From: Hypericum androsaemum
Taxonomy: Eukaryota; Streptophyta; Magnoliopsida; Malpighiales; Hypericaceae
Assembly (NCBI GenBank): GCA_963995505.1
Contig: OZ023187.1
Span: 4,905,501-4,969,500 of the forward strand
DNA length: 64,000 nucleotides
Reading direction: 5' to 3'
Positions 20,586-32,575 of this stretch are shown here, piece after piece. Under the pieces are notes generated by a model. The model saw nothing but the letters and a program-made list of their open reading frames with translations, ran no database searches and had not been told where the DNA came from. The translations under genes and the position numbers were made by a program. How positions within the stretch are numbered: position 1 is the first letter of the stretch; every line of letters begins with the position of its first letter.

Positions 20586-20948
20586 GGGCTGCTGCCCAAT
20601 TTTTTTTTATGGAACGGCGTCGTTTTGACACCTAGGTGGATCGTCATATCAACATTTTAGCATGTACATAGCAGATGATGTGGCAAGTGAAAATTTTTTT
20701 AAATGGTCCTACTTTTTATAAATACTCAAAAAGATCCTTCGTCTTCCCCTCCCCTCCTCTCTCCTTCCTCTCCAATAGGTCCAACACAGAGCAGCTCAAG
20801 GATTTTCTAAATGATAAAAATTGAAAAAAAATTAGACTTGTTGTAGGTGTTTTATATCATAGAATACTTGAGTGAAAAACTGTAATACTACATAGTAATA
20901 AAGTATACTTTTCTATTTTTTGGTGATACTGTAAAACTTCTCAAAACT
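20586..20948. other. possible worn Mutator-like arm
   Basis: The stretch 20600-20800 contains acggcgtcgttttgacacc and a CT-rich end before 20790, laid out like the left arm of the element at 59615. No right arm was found. No gene is seen. Confidence 0.35.
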
Positions 20949-21680
20949 ATGGGTGAGCATTCGCTTCGATCAGATCCGAACAGCAATAACAAAGACCCAA
21001 AAAAGCAAAGAAACAAATACTCGAACAAACCATTTATTTCTTCGGACCATATCTAATTAGGACAAAAAAATTATGGTTCGGGTCGATCCAGATCCATAAC
21101 CTGAAGAAAAAAAATGTGGCCGTCCTACTTGATTGTGTGTGTCTTAAGAAATTTTCAACAATTAAAAAAAGTCTAAAATAATCCACTTAGATCATAATCT
21201 CATAAATCTGGAATATAAAAGAAATTTAAATTAGTGACAAATTCTTAAATTCCAAACATAAATAATTAATTAAGTGGCAAGTTCATAAATTTTAAATATG
21301 ACAACTTAAGTTCAAAACAATATTCAGAAAATAATAATTTATTTAATAGTTTGATTAATTTTGAGTGTGTCAAAAAAGAGCATGCACCGGAGGGCGCTCG
21401 GGGTTCTTTGTTCTACAGCAGAACTTCTGCCACTTTACAATTCCTTGCCCCTTTATTTTGTCGTTTGTACATGTAACCTGTGTGCTGTTTTGTCTGAAAA
21501 ATTACAGTTCTGTTCAGATTTTTGTGATTCTTTGCATAGAGATCTGGATTAGACCCAAAAATTAGTTTTCTTTAGAAATCTGATCCAAACAAAATCAAAT
21601 ATTTTTTGGGTTCAGTTCGGAACCAAAGTTTTGGTTCGTATTCGGGTGGTTCTCAGATTTTCGATTTTTTCTCACCATAG
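20949..21680. mobile_element. hAT-like non-autonomous element
   Basis: It starts TATGGGTGAGCA and ends CTCACCATA, giving short terminal inverted repeats. Subterminal segments are rich in GGTTCGG and GATCCGAA words, typical of plant hAT non-autonomous elements. The flanking 8-mers match only partly (5 of 8). The interior 21375-21560 differs in composition and has a short open frame without known domain. Confidence 0.45.
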
Positions 21681-22119
21681 TCTAAAGTGATATCGTTAAG
21701 ACCAGATAAAAATATTAATTTATATAGATTATCATATAAGAGAGGTTTATATTTGTTGAGCTCAAAAATTATTAAATTGAGTTGTGATCAATAAATACCA
21801 AAAAATACTTTGTATTTATTCAAGTTACCTAAAAATCTCGGCTTATACAATTATTCAAATGCTACACTCGATTGAGTTTTTTTAATAATAAGACAGCGAT
21901 CACAATGACCAATTGAAGATAATTCAGAAGATGAATGATAATGTAAATATTATTAAACAAGCAATTTTAGCACAAACTAGTATTTTAATATATTTTCGTA
22001 AAAATATATGTATTTATTCAAAAATATTATTTTATGCGAAAGTTGAGACCAAGATTTAGTACTTACATTGTCTAAAAAAATATTAGTTATCACGATAAAC
22101 TGATTATTAAATTTTAACA
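21681..22119. other. AT-rich intergenic, nothing seen
   Basis: Low-complexity AT-rich DNA with no supportable gene or repeat. Confidence 0.4.
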
Positions 22120-22431
22120 TTAGTTCCGAGACTTGGGATGAAATTTTTTATCAATTGAGGGGGACAAACTTTTAATCAAAGTTGATCTGTCCCACCTGGA
22201 CGTTGGACGCCAACACCACAAGATCGTTGATGTCCAAATATTAGGGTCCCATTCATCGAGAAGAAGATGTTTGCCGTTTGGACCTAGTTCCCGGACCTCA
22301 AGATTGTTGGTCTTCATAACCCATGGTTTGACCGCGCCAGCCTTGACTGAGAAGGCTCTGAAAATAATACGGGATGTAATTAGTTTACCAAACAGGACTA
22401 GATCAGCTGTACTGTAGCTATCCATCGCCAA
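22120..22431 (-). pseudogene. possible DUF4283-like retroelement remnant
   Basis: A 104-codon open stretch contains LFGKLITSRIIF, spaced from VKPWVMKTNNLEVRELGPNG. That order (a lvGK segment, a W, then vREL-G-N) resembles the N-terminal DUF4283 part of plant LINE-associated proteins. The rest of the domain and any zinc knuckle are missing. Recognition is weak. Confidence 0.3.
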
Positions 22432-22845
22432 GAGTTGGAGTTATTAAAATTGCGGGACCATGTTTTAAGAGTTGGGCCTGTCGGAGAAATTCAGTCACCA
22501 GATCCTCTTCAGTTTGTGAGTCAGACAAAGGTAGGTGGGAAGTCATGGGGATTACGGAATTGAGATGAAGTTAGCAGGTCAGCAATACATTTCCGCAGTT
22601 GGTTGAGAAGGGAAGCAATTAATTTCCTGGTTTGAGGAAAGCAGGGAAGAAGAAAACTTTTAGAAAGAGAAAGCTCTCTCACTTATAGAGAGAGAGAGGA
22701 AAGGACACCAGTTGGAGTACGAAATTTCAAAGTCTTCCTTTAATGTTTCGTGGAAAAAAAGGTCTCCCTTTAATGTTTTGTGGAAAAAGAGTCCCTTTCT
22801 AGAATAGATAGAAATTAGTAAACCTCAAGATGCCCAAAAAAAAAA

Positions 22846-24162
22846 GGGTAAATTCTATCTAAGTCTATAGTGTTTGGTAAAATAGATGTTAGGGTCCCTA
22901 TAGTTTTGCTAATGATTTTGTTGCCCCCGTAGTTTGATTTTATTATATTCTCGGGTTCCTCGTTGACATCATTAATCCATTTTTTTAAAAAAATTTAAAA
23001 TAACGGTTATACCCTTACCCCAGTCAACTTAAACCTCTGATTATCTTCTCCGATCATTTTTCTAGTGAACACCAATTCCGATCATCTTCTCCGACCACCA
23101 TCCAGTCATTTTTTCGGTGACAACTAAAACAACCCACAAAACCATCACGCAGGTTCTTGGATCGAAAGCAACGGATTTGACGAAAATCAAAATAACCCCG
23201 AAACGTCTTGACCTCACAATAGATTTGACGGAAACCAAAACATACCAGAGCCGACGAAGAATCGACAAAACTGAGACGAAACCCAAAACAAACCAAAACA
23301 ACCCACATTGGAATTTCAACTTTCAGCTTCGGAAGGACGAGACAGATCTGAAGTCGGGAAATCGAGAAGAGTAGTGCTCAGGAAATGGTCGAAGAAGGAA
23401 GGGTCGAGTGTTATTTCAATTTCCTTGTATGCCCAAGCAAGGTTCCTGCTTTGAGAAAAGGGCAAAAATTGTTTGACACGTCTTTCCCGATAAACGATCA
23501 CCATCTATGTAACTTTGAAGCCCTCTTCTCCATATTTGGAGCTTCCTGGGACTAGTAGTACATCATGATCCTTGCGCTTGTTGATTGGTTTTCAGAATTG
23601 TGGCTCCGAGAATTCGACCCAAAACCCATAACAACCTAAAATGGTGTCGGGATTTTGACCTAAAACCACCGTTGATGCTTGCCGCTGCGGTGCCAGGATC
23701 TCTATGGATTCTGGGGCCGGCAGGGGAGGGAACGAAATGACTAACGGGGCGGGGGTGACGCGGGGAGGTACCACCAGAACCGAGATCCTCCCGTCCATTG
23801 ACCAAGACTCCGGTGATGGGGACAACGACTGAATCTCCTCGACGGGATTCTGATTAGGGGAAGGTGAGTTTGGGGTATTTGATACATCATCGTTCGAGGG
23901 TCATAGATAAGGGAGGACTGAGGGCCTCCTTTAGCTGGAGGTGGAAGGCAAGGTCGAGGTCGGTCAAGTGGGACGACGGTCGGTTGGAATGAGAAGATAG
24001 AAGAGGAATATTTTATTGATTTTTTTAAGGGCGTAAAAGTTATTTACTTTTACAAAATGGTTTATGAAGTATAATACCAAACTACAAGGACAGTAGAATC
24101 AGTAGCACAGAGACCACATCGTCTATTTTACCAAATATCATGGACTTAAGTATAATTTACTC
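22846..24162. mobile_element. long-TIR Mutator-like element
   Basis: Left end GGGTAAATTCTATCTAAGTC and the reverse complement of the right end, GAGTAAATTATACTTAAGTC, match over about 110 bp at roughly 70 percent identity (shared TTTGGTAAAATAGA). It has inserted inside a poly-A stretch of the RLP upstream repeat. Any 9-bp target duplication is unclear because of the poly-A. Interior 23040-23960 has short GC-richer frames without recognisable domains. Confidence 0.6.
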
Positions 24163-24234
24163 AAAAATCAGAATTTTTACAAGTGCCAAAGATAAGGACT
24201 CAGGTTAAGTTATGCTGGGCACCTTGCGTGACTC

Positions 24235-24480
24235 TACCGTACGATTGTTAGTTGTATATTGTACTATCGCAACTGTACCATTGTTAATCGTATTTTATAC
24301 CAATTTATGTCATATGTTGTGCCTTTGTCTGACGTCGAATACTAATATATATCACATGTTATACCATTGTATAACACATTTGTACCATTGTTAGTCACGT
24401 GTTTGTACCATTGTTATTCACGTGTTATGTCATTGTTAATCACACTTGTACCATTGTTAGTTGTGTGTTGTACGGCCTTT
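24235..24480 (+). repeat. TTGTACCATTGTTAGTCACG minisatellite
   Basis: About nine degenerate units of roughly 27 bp, with TGTACCATTGTTA as the core. No coding potential is seen. Confidence 0.7.
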
Positions 24481-24676
24481 ATGAGGTGAAAAGTCAAAAA
24501 TGCCTTTGTCTTTTGCCCTGGTGAATCCCAACTGTAGGATTAACCACATGTGTGTCCTTTCTCCCATCTAACGGCCCACAACCCACCACGGATGGTAATG
24601 CCGACCCATTAAAGATAACACACAATCCAACCCCCAAGATAAGCCATTTGAACCAACAAATATTTAGATAGACATG

Positions 24677-25335
24677 TAGATAGACCTTAGATACGATTCT
24701 TGATTTGATTCGATTCGTCAAATATTCTATTCTATTAGTTAAAAATTTGATTTGTCCAAAATTTGGTTCGAATTCATCCTGAGACGAATTGAATACGTTT
24801 CAAGATTTCTATAATTTATCAAACCGGAGAATTCGATTCTAATTCGGTTCGAGTCAAATTCACGTCAAATTTATACATATTATCTAAAAAAATTAAAAAT
24901 ATATATAAATATGTACTGATGTTAAAGGTGGAAAAACATGGAGAATCAAAATGTTAAAACTTATTCACCAGAAACATCTTCAGGTAATATCAGCTATTGA
25001 TATCTCCTCCCAAAATTCCAATGGATTAAATCATCCACGTCATCAATTCACGTCCCTCCCGAACTAACAAATCAAACCCGCCCGAACTAATCATTTAAAC
25101 CCTCTCTTTCCATCATATAAATACAAAACTTCCTCGCGCATTTTTTCTCATCTAATTTCGAGACTCACATCTCCCTCTCTCTTTAACAAAAAATCCTCAA
25201 ATTTTTAGTAACACTTGCACTAAAGATATTAAAGAATTAATTCGAATTTGATTCGTATTGACGGTTCAAAATTCGTATTCGACGGTTCATAGTTCGATCG
25301 AATTCCAACAATAGTCAGGTCTACATGTTTTGAGT
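24677..25335. mobile_element. possible non-autonomous DNA element
   Basis: The ends read ACATGTAGATAGACCT and, inverted, ACATGTAGACCTGACT. The subterminal DNA is rich in gattcgattcg and gaattcg words on both sides. Boundaries and target duplication are uncertain. Confidence 0.35.
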
Positions 25336-25460
25336 ATATTTAAGCAAATTCGAGGGATTGAGGGTAATTTTCCCATTTATTTTTGAAACGGACACGAGTC
25401 TGAAGTATGAAATTTCAAAGTCTCCTTTTTTCTATTTTGTGGAAAAAAGAGTATCCCTTT

Positions 25461-25731
25461 TGTTAGAGATGTCGAGAAATTAAAGAGGAAACGATTTGTG
25501 GGCTTGTTTCCTATTCTATTCGGACTAGCTTTTGGACTCCTAATTTGACCTAGATAGCTTACTTGATGTACAAGGGTTTGCCTCTATATAAAGGCATGTT
25601 ACCCTAAGGTTTTGTATGGCTTTGTGACTCGGATCCATCAATAAAAGTTCTCCTTTCTCACAGTAGACCATGCTATCTCTTGTGTCCGTGTTCTTTGCGC
25701 GTTTTGTTCTCTAATTGCTGAATTCATAACA
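25461..25731 (+). repeat. copia 5' LTR, same family as the 7273 element
   Basis: It starts TGTTAGAGATGTC and ends TTCATAACA. It has a TATATAAAGGC promoter and the AAGTTCTCCTTTCTC and TGTGTCCGTGTTCTTTGCGC blocks found inverted in the LTRs at 7273 and 8945. It is followed by TGGTATCAAGAGC, the primer site with one extra base. It sits within a copy of the RLP upstream repeat. Confidence 0.85.
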
Positions 25732-25758
25732 ATTGGTATCAAGAGCTTGGGTTGGAGG

Positions 25759-26109
25759 ATGACGGACGGCGCGAAGTTTGCTCTTGTGAAGTTCGATGGT
25801 TCTTCAAATTTTGGGTTATGGCAAAGGCGTGTCAAGGATCTCCTCGTGCAACAAGGGATGGTCATCGCGCTCTCGGAGAAGAAGCCCGAGAAGATGGAGG
25901 AGCAAGAGTGGAAGGAGATGGGGGCCAAGGCGGTGGCGACAATTCGCTTGTGCTTGGCGGATGATGTGATGTATCACGTCATGGATGAGAAGTCACCAGC
26001 TGAGGTATGGAAGAAATTGGAGGCAAGGTATATGTCTAAGTCTTTGTCGAACAAGCTTTATCTTAAGCAAAGATTGTACGGGCTCAAAATGAAGGAGGGC
26101 TCGGATTGA
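25759..26109 (+). pseudogene. copia gag, truncated
   Basis: The ATG at 25759 opens MTDGAKFALVKFDGSSNFGLW. Similarity to UBN2-type copia gag continues through AEVWKKLEARYMSKSLSNKL and QRLYGLKMKEG. The frame stops at 26109 at a junction with unrelated DNA. The zinc knuckle and protease are absent. Confidence 0.8.
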
Positions 26110-26680
26110 AACTGTTCCTGACGATTACAGCGGATGATGTGTTAGTATTTGGGTTTGATGGAGATGTTTGGTTGGTTAAATACATGTTACTTAAATATTT
26201 TTTTACTAAGTGTTTCAAAGTACTTATCCCTTACTTCAATCCACATGTGAAGAGATTTGAGCCGTGGTTTGCATCTGGAGAAGCTTTTTCATCCGAGTTC
26301 AGTCCGTTGTCTTTCTTTCTCAGGCTACGTTCAAAGGTCTCCGGATGGTCTTTGTCTTTGTAATCTAGGTTGCTCCATTGTACATATTTGTTGGTCTTTG
26401 ACATATGATCTTAGATTAATGTTAATATGTAATGTATGTGTAAATTTATTTTTAAGATGACGAGTTTGATGATATGACATTGGAGATGTGTACTCCAATG
26501 CCTACCAGGTTTTGGACATGATAAATATGTTTGCTTGTTGTGAATTTTTTTTTTTGACAATCCTGGTAATAAGAATGATTTATTATGATTTGAGGCTTGC
26601 TAGGTTGTAGTTTATTATATTAAGTTTGACATGATCTAGCGCCGGTCACTGACCACAAATTTAGGTCGTGACAGAAGGTA
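26110..26680 (+). repeat. foreign insert between gag and pol, LTR-like 3' end
   Basis: It ends in GCGCCGGTCACTGACC followed by GGTCGTGACA, the type of end found on many plant Gypsy LTRs. It contains no gene. It separates the copia gag and integrase parts. Confidence 0.4.
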
Positions 26681-26687
26681 TGAGCGT

Positions 26688-29126
26688 TCTTCTTGAAGAG
26701 CAAGGATCAAGTCTTTGTCACTTTCAGGCAGTGGAAGACTATGATTGAGAAGCTGACTGGGAGAGATGTCAAGCATCTTCGTACAGATAATGGATTAGAG
26801 TTTTGCTCTAGTTGGTTTGATGAGTTCTGCAAGAATGAGGGTATTGTCAGGCATATGACAATCCCAGGTACACCTCAACAGAATGGAGTCGCTGAAAGAA
26901 TGAACAAAATTTTGTTGGAGAAAGTTCATTGTATGCTGTCAAATGCTGGTTTGCCTAAGTCATTTTGGGCTGAAGCTGCTTCCACTGCCTGTCACCTTGT
27001 GAATCGTTCACCTCATGCATCTCTAGATTGTAAGGTACCTGAAAAAATGTGGTTTGGAAATCCTCGTAGTTATGCTGATTTGAAGATATTTGGGTGTCCT
27101 GCCTATGCTCATGTGAATAATGGCAAGTTAGAGCCAAGATCTGTGAAATGTATCTTCCTTGGCTATGCTTCTGGTGTGAAGGAATACAAGTTGTGGTGTC
27201 CCGAGCTATCTAAAGTCTTGTTGAGTAGGAATGTTATTTTCAAAGAGACAGACATGCTGAGTAAGAGGGAGGATGTTTCTTCACCTGGTGTTCCAAGTAC
27301 TCCAAGTGTGGACTTGCAAAAGTTAAAAGTGCAGGTAGAGTTTGATGTTGATCCGAAAGTGAGTTCCTCCCATGATGTTGATTGCTATAATCCTACTCAT
27401 GGTGGGTTGTCTGATGAAGCTGAGAATGTTGGTACAGTTGAGAGGGAGCCAGCGTATTCCATTGCTAAAGACAGGCCCGGACAAACTATCAAGCCTCCAC
27501 AGAAGGTGGGTGAGGCTGATCTTGTTGCTTTTGCTTTGAATGTGGTAGAAGAAGTTGATAGCTGTAAGGAATCGTCTAGTTACTCAGATGATGTGAAGTC
27601 GAAAGACTCTGCTAGATGGTTGGTTGCTACAGAGGAAGAGATGGAATCTCTTCACAAGAATAAAACTTGGGAGATTTCTAAGCTTCCTAAGGATAAGAAG
27701 GTTATCAGTTGTAAGTGGTTATTCAAGAAGAAGGATGGTATACCTAGAGTTGAAGAGCCTAGATACAAGGCTAGGCTAGTGGCTCGAGGATATAGTCAGA
27801 TTTTTGGTGTGGACTTTAATGAGGTATTTTTACCAGTTGTGAGGCATACCTCGATTCGTTCTCTTCTTGGTGTTGTCGCTATGCAGGATTTAAAGCTTGA
27901 ACAGCTTGATGTGAAGACAGCTTGATTTGAATGGAGAGCTTGAGGAGCAGATTTATATGGCACAGCCTGAGGGTTTTCATGTTGAAGATAAAGAAGACCA
28001 AGTGTGCTTGCTGAAGAAGTCCATGTATGGCCTTAAGCAGTCTCCAAGGCAGTGGTATAAAAGGTTTGATTCCTTTATGATTTCTCATGGTTATGAGAGG
28101 AGCAAGTATGATAGTTGTGTTTACCTGAAAAGGCTACGAGATAGTTTCCAAGTATATTTGCTCCTGTATGTGGATGACATGTTAATTGCTACCAGTGATA
28201 AATGAGAGGTGAGAAAGCTCAAAGCTCTATTGAGTAGCGAGTTTGAGATGAAAGATTTAGGTCCAGCTAAGAAAATTCTTGGTATGGAGATTGCCAGAGA
28301 TAGAGGAGCAAGGAAATTATTTCTGAGTCAGGAGAGTTACATTGAAAAGGTACTTGACATGTTTGATGTGACTGGTAATCCTGTGAGTACTCCTCTTGGT
28401 ACACATTTTTGGCTTTCGTCTGCTTTATCTCCACAGTCAACTGCTGAGATCAATTACATGTCTGATGTTCCATACTCCAGTGCTGTTCGCTCTCTGATGT
28501 ATGCTATAGTTTGCACACGCCCGGATTTGGCCTATGCTGTGAGTATTGTTAGCAGGTTTATGGCAAATCATGGAGAAGATTATTGGAGAGCAATAGAATG
28601 GATTATGAGGTACTTGAAGGGTACCAAAGGCGCGTGTCTACAGTTTGGAAGCACCAGTAATGGAGTTGTTGGTTTCGTAGATTCAGATTATGCTAGAGAT
28701 CTTGATAAGTTCAGGTCCTTGTCTGGATATATCTTCACTCTTGGAGGTTGTGCTATCAGTTGAAGAGCCTGTCTACAGGCCACAGTTGCGTTGTTAACCA
28801 CTGAGGCAGAGTGCATGGCTATAATTGAGGGTGTGAAGGAGGCTATCTGGTTGAAAGGTTTCTTCGGTGAAATCTGTGAGAAGTTGCAGGTCAGTACAGT
28901 GTACTGTGATAGTCAAAATGCTATCCATCTCACAAGGGATGCTATGTATCATGAGAGGACGAAGCATATTGATGTGAGGTACCACTTCATTCGGGAGCAT
29001 GTTGCTCAAGGTGACATTGTTGTGAGCAAGATAGGTACCCAGGACAACCCTGCAGACATGTTGACGAAGCAGCTTTCTGGTACTAAGTTCAAAAATTGCT
29101 TGGACTTGGCAAGTATTCGTGCTTGA
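26688..29126 (+). pseudogene. copia pol: partial integrase, reverse transcriptase, RNase H
   Basis: The reading begins inside the integrase core (HLRTDNGLEF, PQQNGVAERMN, FWAEA), so protease and the first part of integrase are missing. It continues through the GKLEPRSVKCIFLGY region and the start of reverse transcriptase (YKARLVARGYSQ). Breaks follow: a shift at about 27920, a stop after the YVDDM catalytic motif at 28203, and a stop at 28761. RNase H ([36 protein letters not shown]) closes the region. All are recognisable copia domains in normal copia order (integrase before reverse transcriptase). It is inactive. Confidence 0.9.
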
Positions 29127-29208
29127 TGATGATTGCCCTTAGGGGCTGATGGTGAAAATGGAGCAGTGTTGATGTTGGAGTCATAGAATTTGGTCCAAGG
29201 TGGAGATT

Positions 29209-29661
29209 TGTTAAGATTTGTCTCAAATTCTAGACAAATTAGAACTCTATTCCTATTTAGAATAGAGTAATAGTCTCCTATATATATGGGCCTATGCCTA
29301 GGTCTTATTTGTATAGTTGAGACGGAACCCTTGTAACCTGTTTGACTCGCATAGTGGATGACTCTCCTTTGCCCGTGATTTTCTTCCCGTCTTGAGATTT
29401 CCACGTAATTTTTGTGTCTCTCGTTTTTACTCGTTCCGATCTAATTTCTCAACAATTTTTACCGCTGTAATTTTTCTATTTACTAGTGAATATTTTCGGA
29501 GTTAGTCCCGTGGTTTTTCCCTCTAACATTTAGAGGATTTTCTACGTAAATTTTGGTGTTCCCTCTTGGTGGTTTATTTTCTTCTATTTTTGACCTTTGG
29601 TAATTATTTGTTACCAAAGTAAATTTTATTTACCGCCTCCGCTGGCGGGTCAGATTTCCAA
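29209..29661 (+). repeat. 3' LTR of a different copia family (Tnt1-like)
   Basis: It follows the purine tract CCAAGGTGGAGAT and starts TGTTAAGATTTGTCTC. It has the TATATATATGGGCC promoter region and ends near GGGTCAGATTTCCAATA. It is not related to the 5' LTR at 25461. It is joined directly to an RLP fragment. Confidence 0.75.
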
Positions 29662-29667
29662 TAGAGC

Positions 29668-29786
29668 CATTATCTCCTTTTGAATCCGGCTGATGTGAGG
29701 CCTTAGAATCTTGGCACTTCTTTGATAGTGGCTCCCCCCACAATTCCAAATTCCCTTCATATGAGCCGTTGTCGAATGTACGGAGA
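29668..29786 (-). pseudogene. RLP C-terminal scrap
   Basis: About 120 bp matches the RLP segment coding the end of the LRR cap (ELCGEPLSKKC region, CTTGGCACTTCTTTGATAGT on the plus strand). It is bounded by copia LTR on the left and repeat R1 on the right. Confidence 0.75.
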
Positions 29787-29789
29787 GCC

Positions 29790-30300
29790 AGGTATTTATG
29801 ATGAGTAGGAGTCCTGCTCTAGTTCTAATTTTATAGTAGGTTTTGTGGTTCGTTCCAGATATTTTACTTGCGCGTGGGATTTTTCCAGTCTCGGGAGAAT
29901 TTCTTGTTTAGATTTCCTTTGAAGAACAAGTTTGCTTCTTGTTTTAGGCGGGAGGGAGCGTGCTCTTGCTCTCGGGATCCGAAAATTTTACAACGGTCCA
30001 ATTTCATGGTTGATCCCACGTGATTAATTTTCCTTCCTGAAATTTTATTTAAAAAATCCAATGATTCTAGTATTGTTATTTGGTGTATACTAATTATCAT
30101 AAAATTACTCGATAGTGGGGAGTATACAAAATTTAAAAACATTGATAGTTAAATCGAGATGAAATTGGATAATGAATCCATAATTTTATTATTCTAACTT
30201 ACCAATCTCACAAGAAATTTTGGCAAAGGTGGGATAGCAGAAATTGTGTCGCAACAAAAGAAATTAAGTTCCCAAGTTCAATGAAAATTGATTTCTATGT
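29790..30300 (+). repeat. dispersed repeat R1, second copy
   Basis: It matches 33325-33850 in the same orientation (GTAGGAGTCCTG, TTCGTTCCAGATATTTT, CCACGTGATTAATTTTC, CTCGATAGTGGGGAGTAT). No genes. Confidence 0.7.
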
Positions 30301-30479
30301 ACTTATAAAAAAAAGAGGATGATTTGGTCTGCTAAAAACAAAACTCATCTGACACCACTTACATCAACATATTCGTGGACCCGGATGTACAAAAAGTAAA
30401 AGCTAAGTGACCGAAAAGGAAATAAGTTCTACTTGGCGAGAATAACAACTTAGTCTCAGTCTTTTAATTAAAATGACAA

Positions 30480-30905
30480 ACATGCGCTAAAGCCCACGCG
30501 GCCAATAGGTCTCTTCCGCTCGCGAGCCCGTCACGACCGAGACGCCACGTCAGTTGTCCGTTAGGCCTCACCCAATACCCGTGCGCCACGTCAGAGATCC
30601 GTTGGAACAGTAAACCAAATCTCTAATTCCCAAATCAGGAGCCCTAATCCCCAAATTCACTTCTCGCGATTCCAGCTCCTTCGATCCGGCTCCTCCGTTC
30701 TATTCCTTGAGCTCACGAGTCTTTTTGGTTGAGGCGACGGTCTCCATGAAACACACAGCTTGCTTTCTTTCCGAAGCACGACCACGACGACCATGGATCT
30801 GAGAAAGACGCTGAATGATGTTCTGTTTTAGTGACTTCTCGATTTACTGGTGAGAGCATCATTCTAGCTTAAGCAAGACTTCTTAATTTCGAGCCTGGGT
30901 AAGAA
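30480..30905 (+). pseudogene. possible 5' end of an unidentified gene
   Basis: A GC-richer stretch with gccacgtcag motifs and a CT-rich leader is followed by ATGGATCTGAGAAAGACGC at about 30793, stopping after 12 codons. The context GAAGCACGACCACGACGACC is shared with 16783-16812. It looks like a promoter and first exon fragment without its gene. Confidence 0.3.
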
Positions 30906-31660
30906 GATAGTGTTAAGATCTTTGCTGAAAAATAAACTCGAACGTGTATTAGTCGGCACGGTGATTGTCCGGGTATAGACCAAAAAATTCCTCCAGCGAG
31001 ATTGTCAAAATCCATCTTTGAGCACTTGTCCGATGAGTTCGGGTGGAACAATCATCGTTTTTTGGCACCAATCTAATCTAGGGTTCATCTTCCAACAGAG
31101 AGCAGAATCCACCTTTGAGCATTCAATTAAAGAAGGTTAATCTCCCAACAAGGTACACCCCCTAATGACTTTGCAACTTTAACTGATGATTTTGCTTCCT
31201 AATTAATTGAGTGCTTGTTGGTTTTTTTATGCATCTCACTATGAACAAAATCATCAAACACCTATGCCTTGGAGTGAACACCATATGTTTGGTAAAATGC
31301 TCCAATTGCCCTGCACTTGGCCCTTACTCCTTCTGCTCAAGTAGGCAACCGTCGTGAATCCAGGCATCGATACGCCGAAAATCAAACAATAACGAGTGCT
31401 AGTTCCTGGAATTTGAATAACGCAAGACGTAGAAGTGGGAAAATACCATATTAGAAATTGAAGAAAGCAAGTGAAAGAAGTAGGAAATGCAAGGCTGACA
31501 GTTACATTGGCATTTTTCCAGACCGAATAAAGCAAGACAGAGAAATGTAGGAAATTCTGGACTGAATTACATTAGCATTTTGGAAAGTGAAGGAAGCAAG
31601 ACAGAGAGAAATAGGAAATGCTAGACTGACAATTACAGTGACATGGTTTTATGTCCTGCG
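30906..31660. repeat. duplicated RLP 3'-flank spacer
   Basis: Bases 30908-31160 repeat 1498-1735. Bases 31250-31650 match the 3' flanks of RLP-C and RLP-E (aaaatgctccaattgccc, then GGCATTTT and AAGACAGAGA words). No gene. Confidence 0.65.
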
Positions 31661-32575
31661 TCAAGTTCTTCTGCTTACTCGCTTTGGCCTGATCCTGTAG
31701 AACCTCATCAGCTTCTCCTTTGTTGTGAACCAGAACCCGATAACCAATCCGAGAACAAGCCCCCATCCATATCCAAGCAAGATGATCTTCCAGCCCAAGG
31801 ATATGCTAGAGCCTTCATCTCCTTCGAGCTCCAGTTGAGGGGGGGCCTCAGAATCTTGGCACTTCTTTGACAGTGGATCCCCACACAGTTCCAAATTTTC
31901 CTTCGTATGAGCTGTTGTCGAATGTACGGAACTGGCTTGCTGCGGTATAGGACCCTCCAGCTGATTATGGGAGACATTGAAGTATTCGAGGAAGGTGGGT
32001 TGTCCGAGCTGCAATGGGATCTCTCCTCAGAGGAAGTTAGCTGAAAGATCCAAGGACTTCAGATTTGAGAGATTCTCTATGTCCGGAGGGATGGGACCTG
32101 AGAGATGGTTATGAGACAAGTTGAGCACATTCAACATCTTCATATTTCCAAGTGAAATCGGGATGCCTCCATGGAATCTGTTGCTTGAAAGGTCAAGAGC
32201 TGCAACGACATTTGGAATCTTCGAGCATGTCATATAAATGCCTTTGTTTGCTAATATCATTTTGGAATCATATCCGGTCTCGAACAGGATGGTTGCCAGT
32301 GTTTGATTCCCATTTATGGTTAGGATTTGGAATTTCGGAAGAAGAGATACATTGCTGTTGCTTTCGGTGAGCACTGTCAGGTTGCTTCCATCCAGCTGTA
32401 ATTCTTGCAGATTTCCAAGACTGGTAAACTTCTCAAATCTCAGGGTACCAGTTAACAGATTTGGCCCAAGATAAAGTGTATAAAGGTTTTCAAGTTCAAA
32501 GATGGAGTCTAGAATTGATCCTTGCAACTGGTTAAATCCAACATCCAGTGTAACAAGTTGGGAATAATGATCCTC
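31661..32575 (-). pseudogene. RLP-D: heavily deleted receptor-like protein
   Basis: Only pieces remain. LRRs of the middle array (LVTLDVGFNQLQGSILDSIF to SLLPKFQILT) are fused directly to the island (TGYDSKMILANKG) by an internal deletion of about a dozen LRRs. Terminal LRRs follow to a nonsense codon at about 32027 (SANFL then TGA). The C-terminal part has two compensating shifts, the transmembrane helix (LGYGWGLVLGLVIGFWF) and an early stop. At the 5' side the open frame continues from 32575 into DNA derived from the hypothetical gene, giving a 200-codon chimeric frame (32027-32629). No signal peptide is present. Confidence 0.85.

Noticed and set aside
23054..23825. Short frames inside the element at 22846-24162
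   Set aside because: They occur on both strands with no domain or codon pattern favouring one. Kept only as unexplained interior DNA.
25005..25200. Possible promoter with CATATAAATACAAAAC and CT-rich leader
   Set aside because: It looks like a core promoter, but no coding sequence follows before the copia LTR at 25461, and it lies within a putative DNA element.
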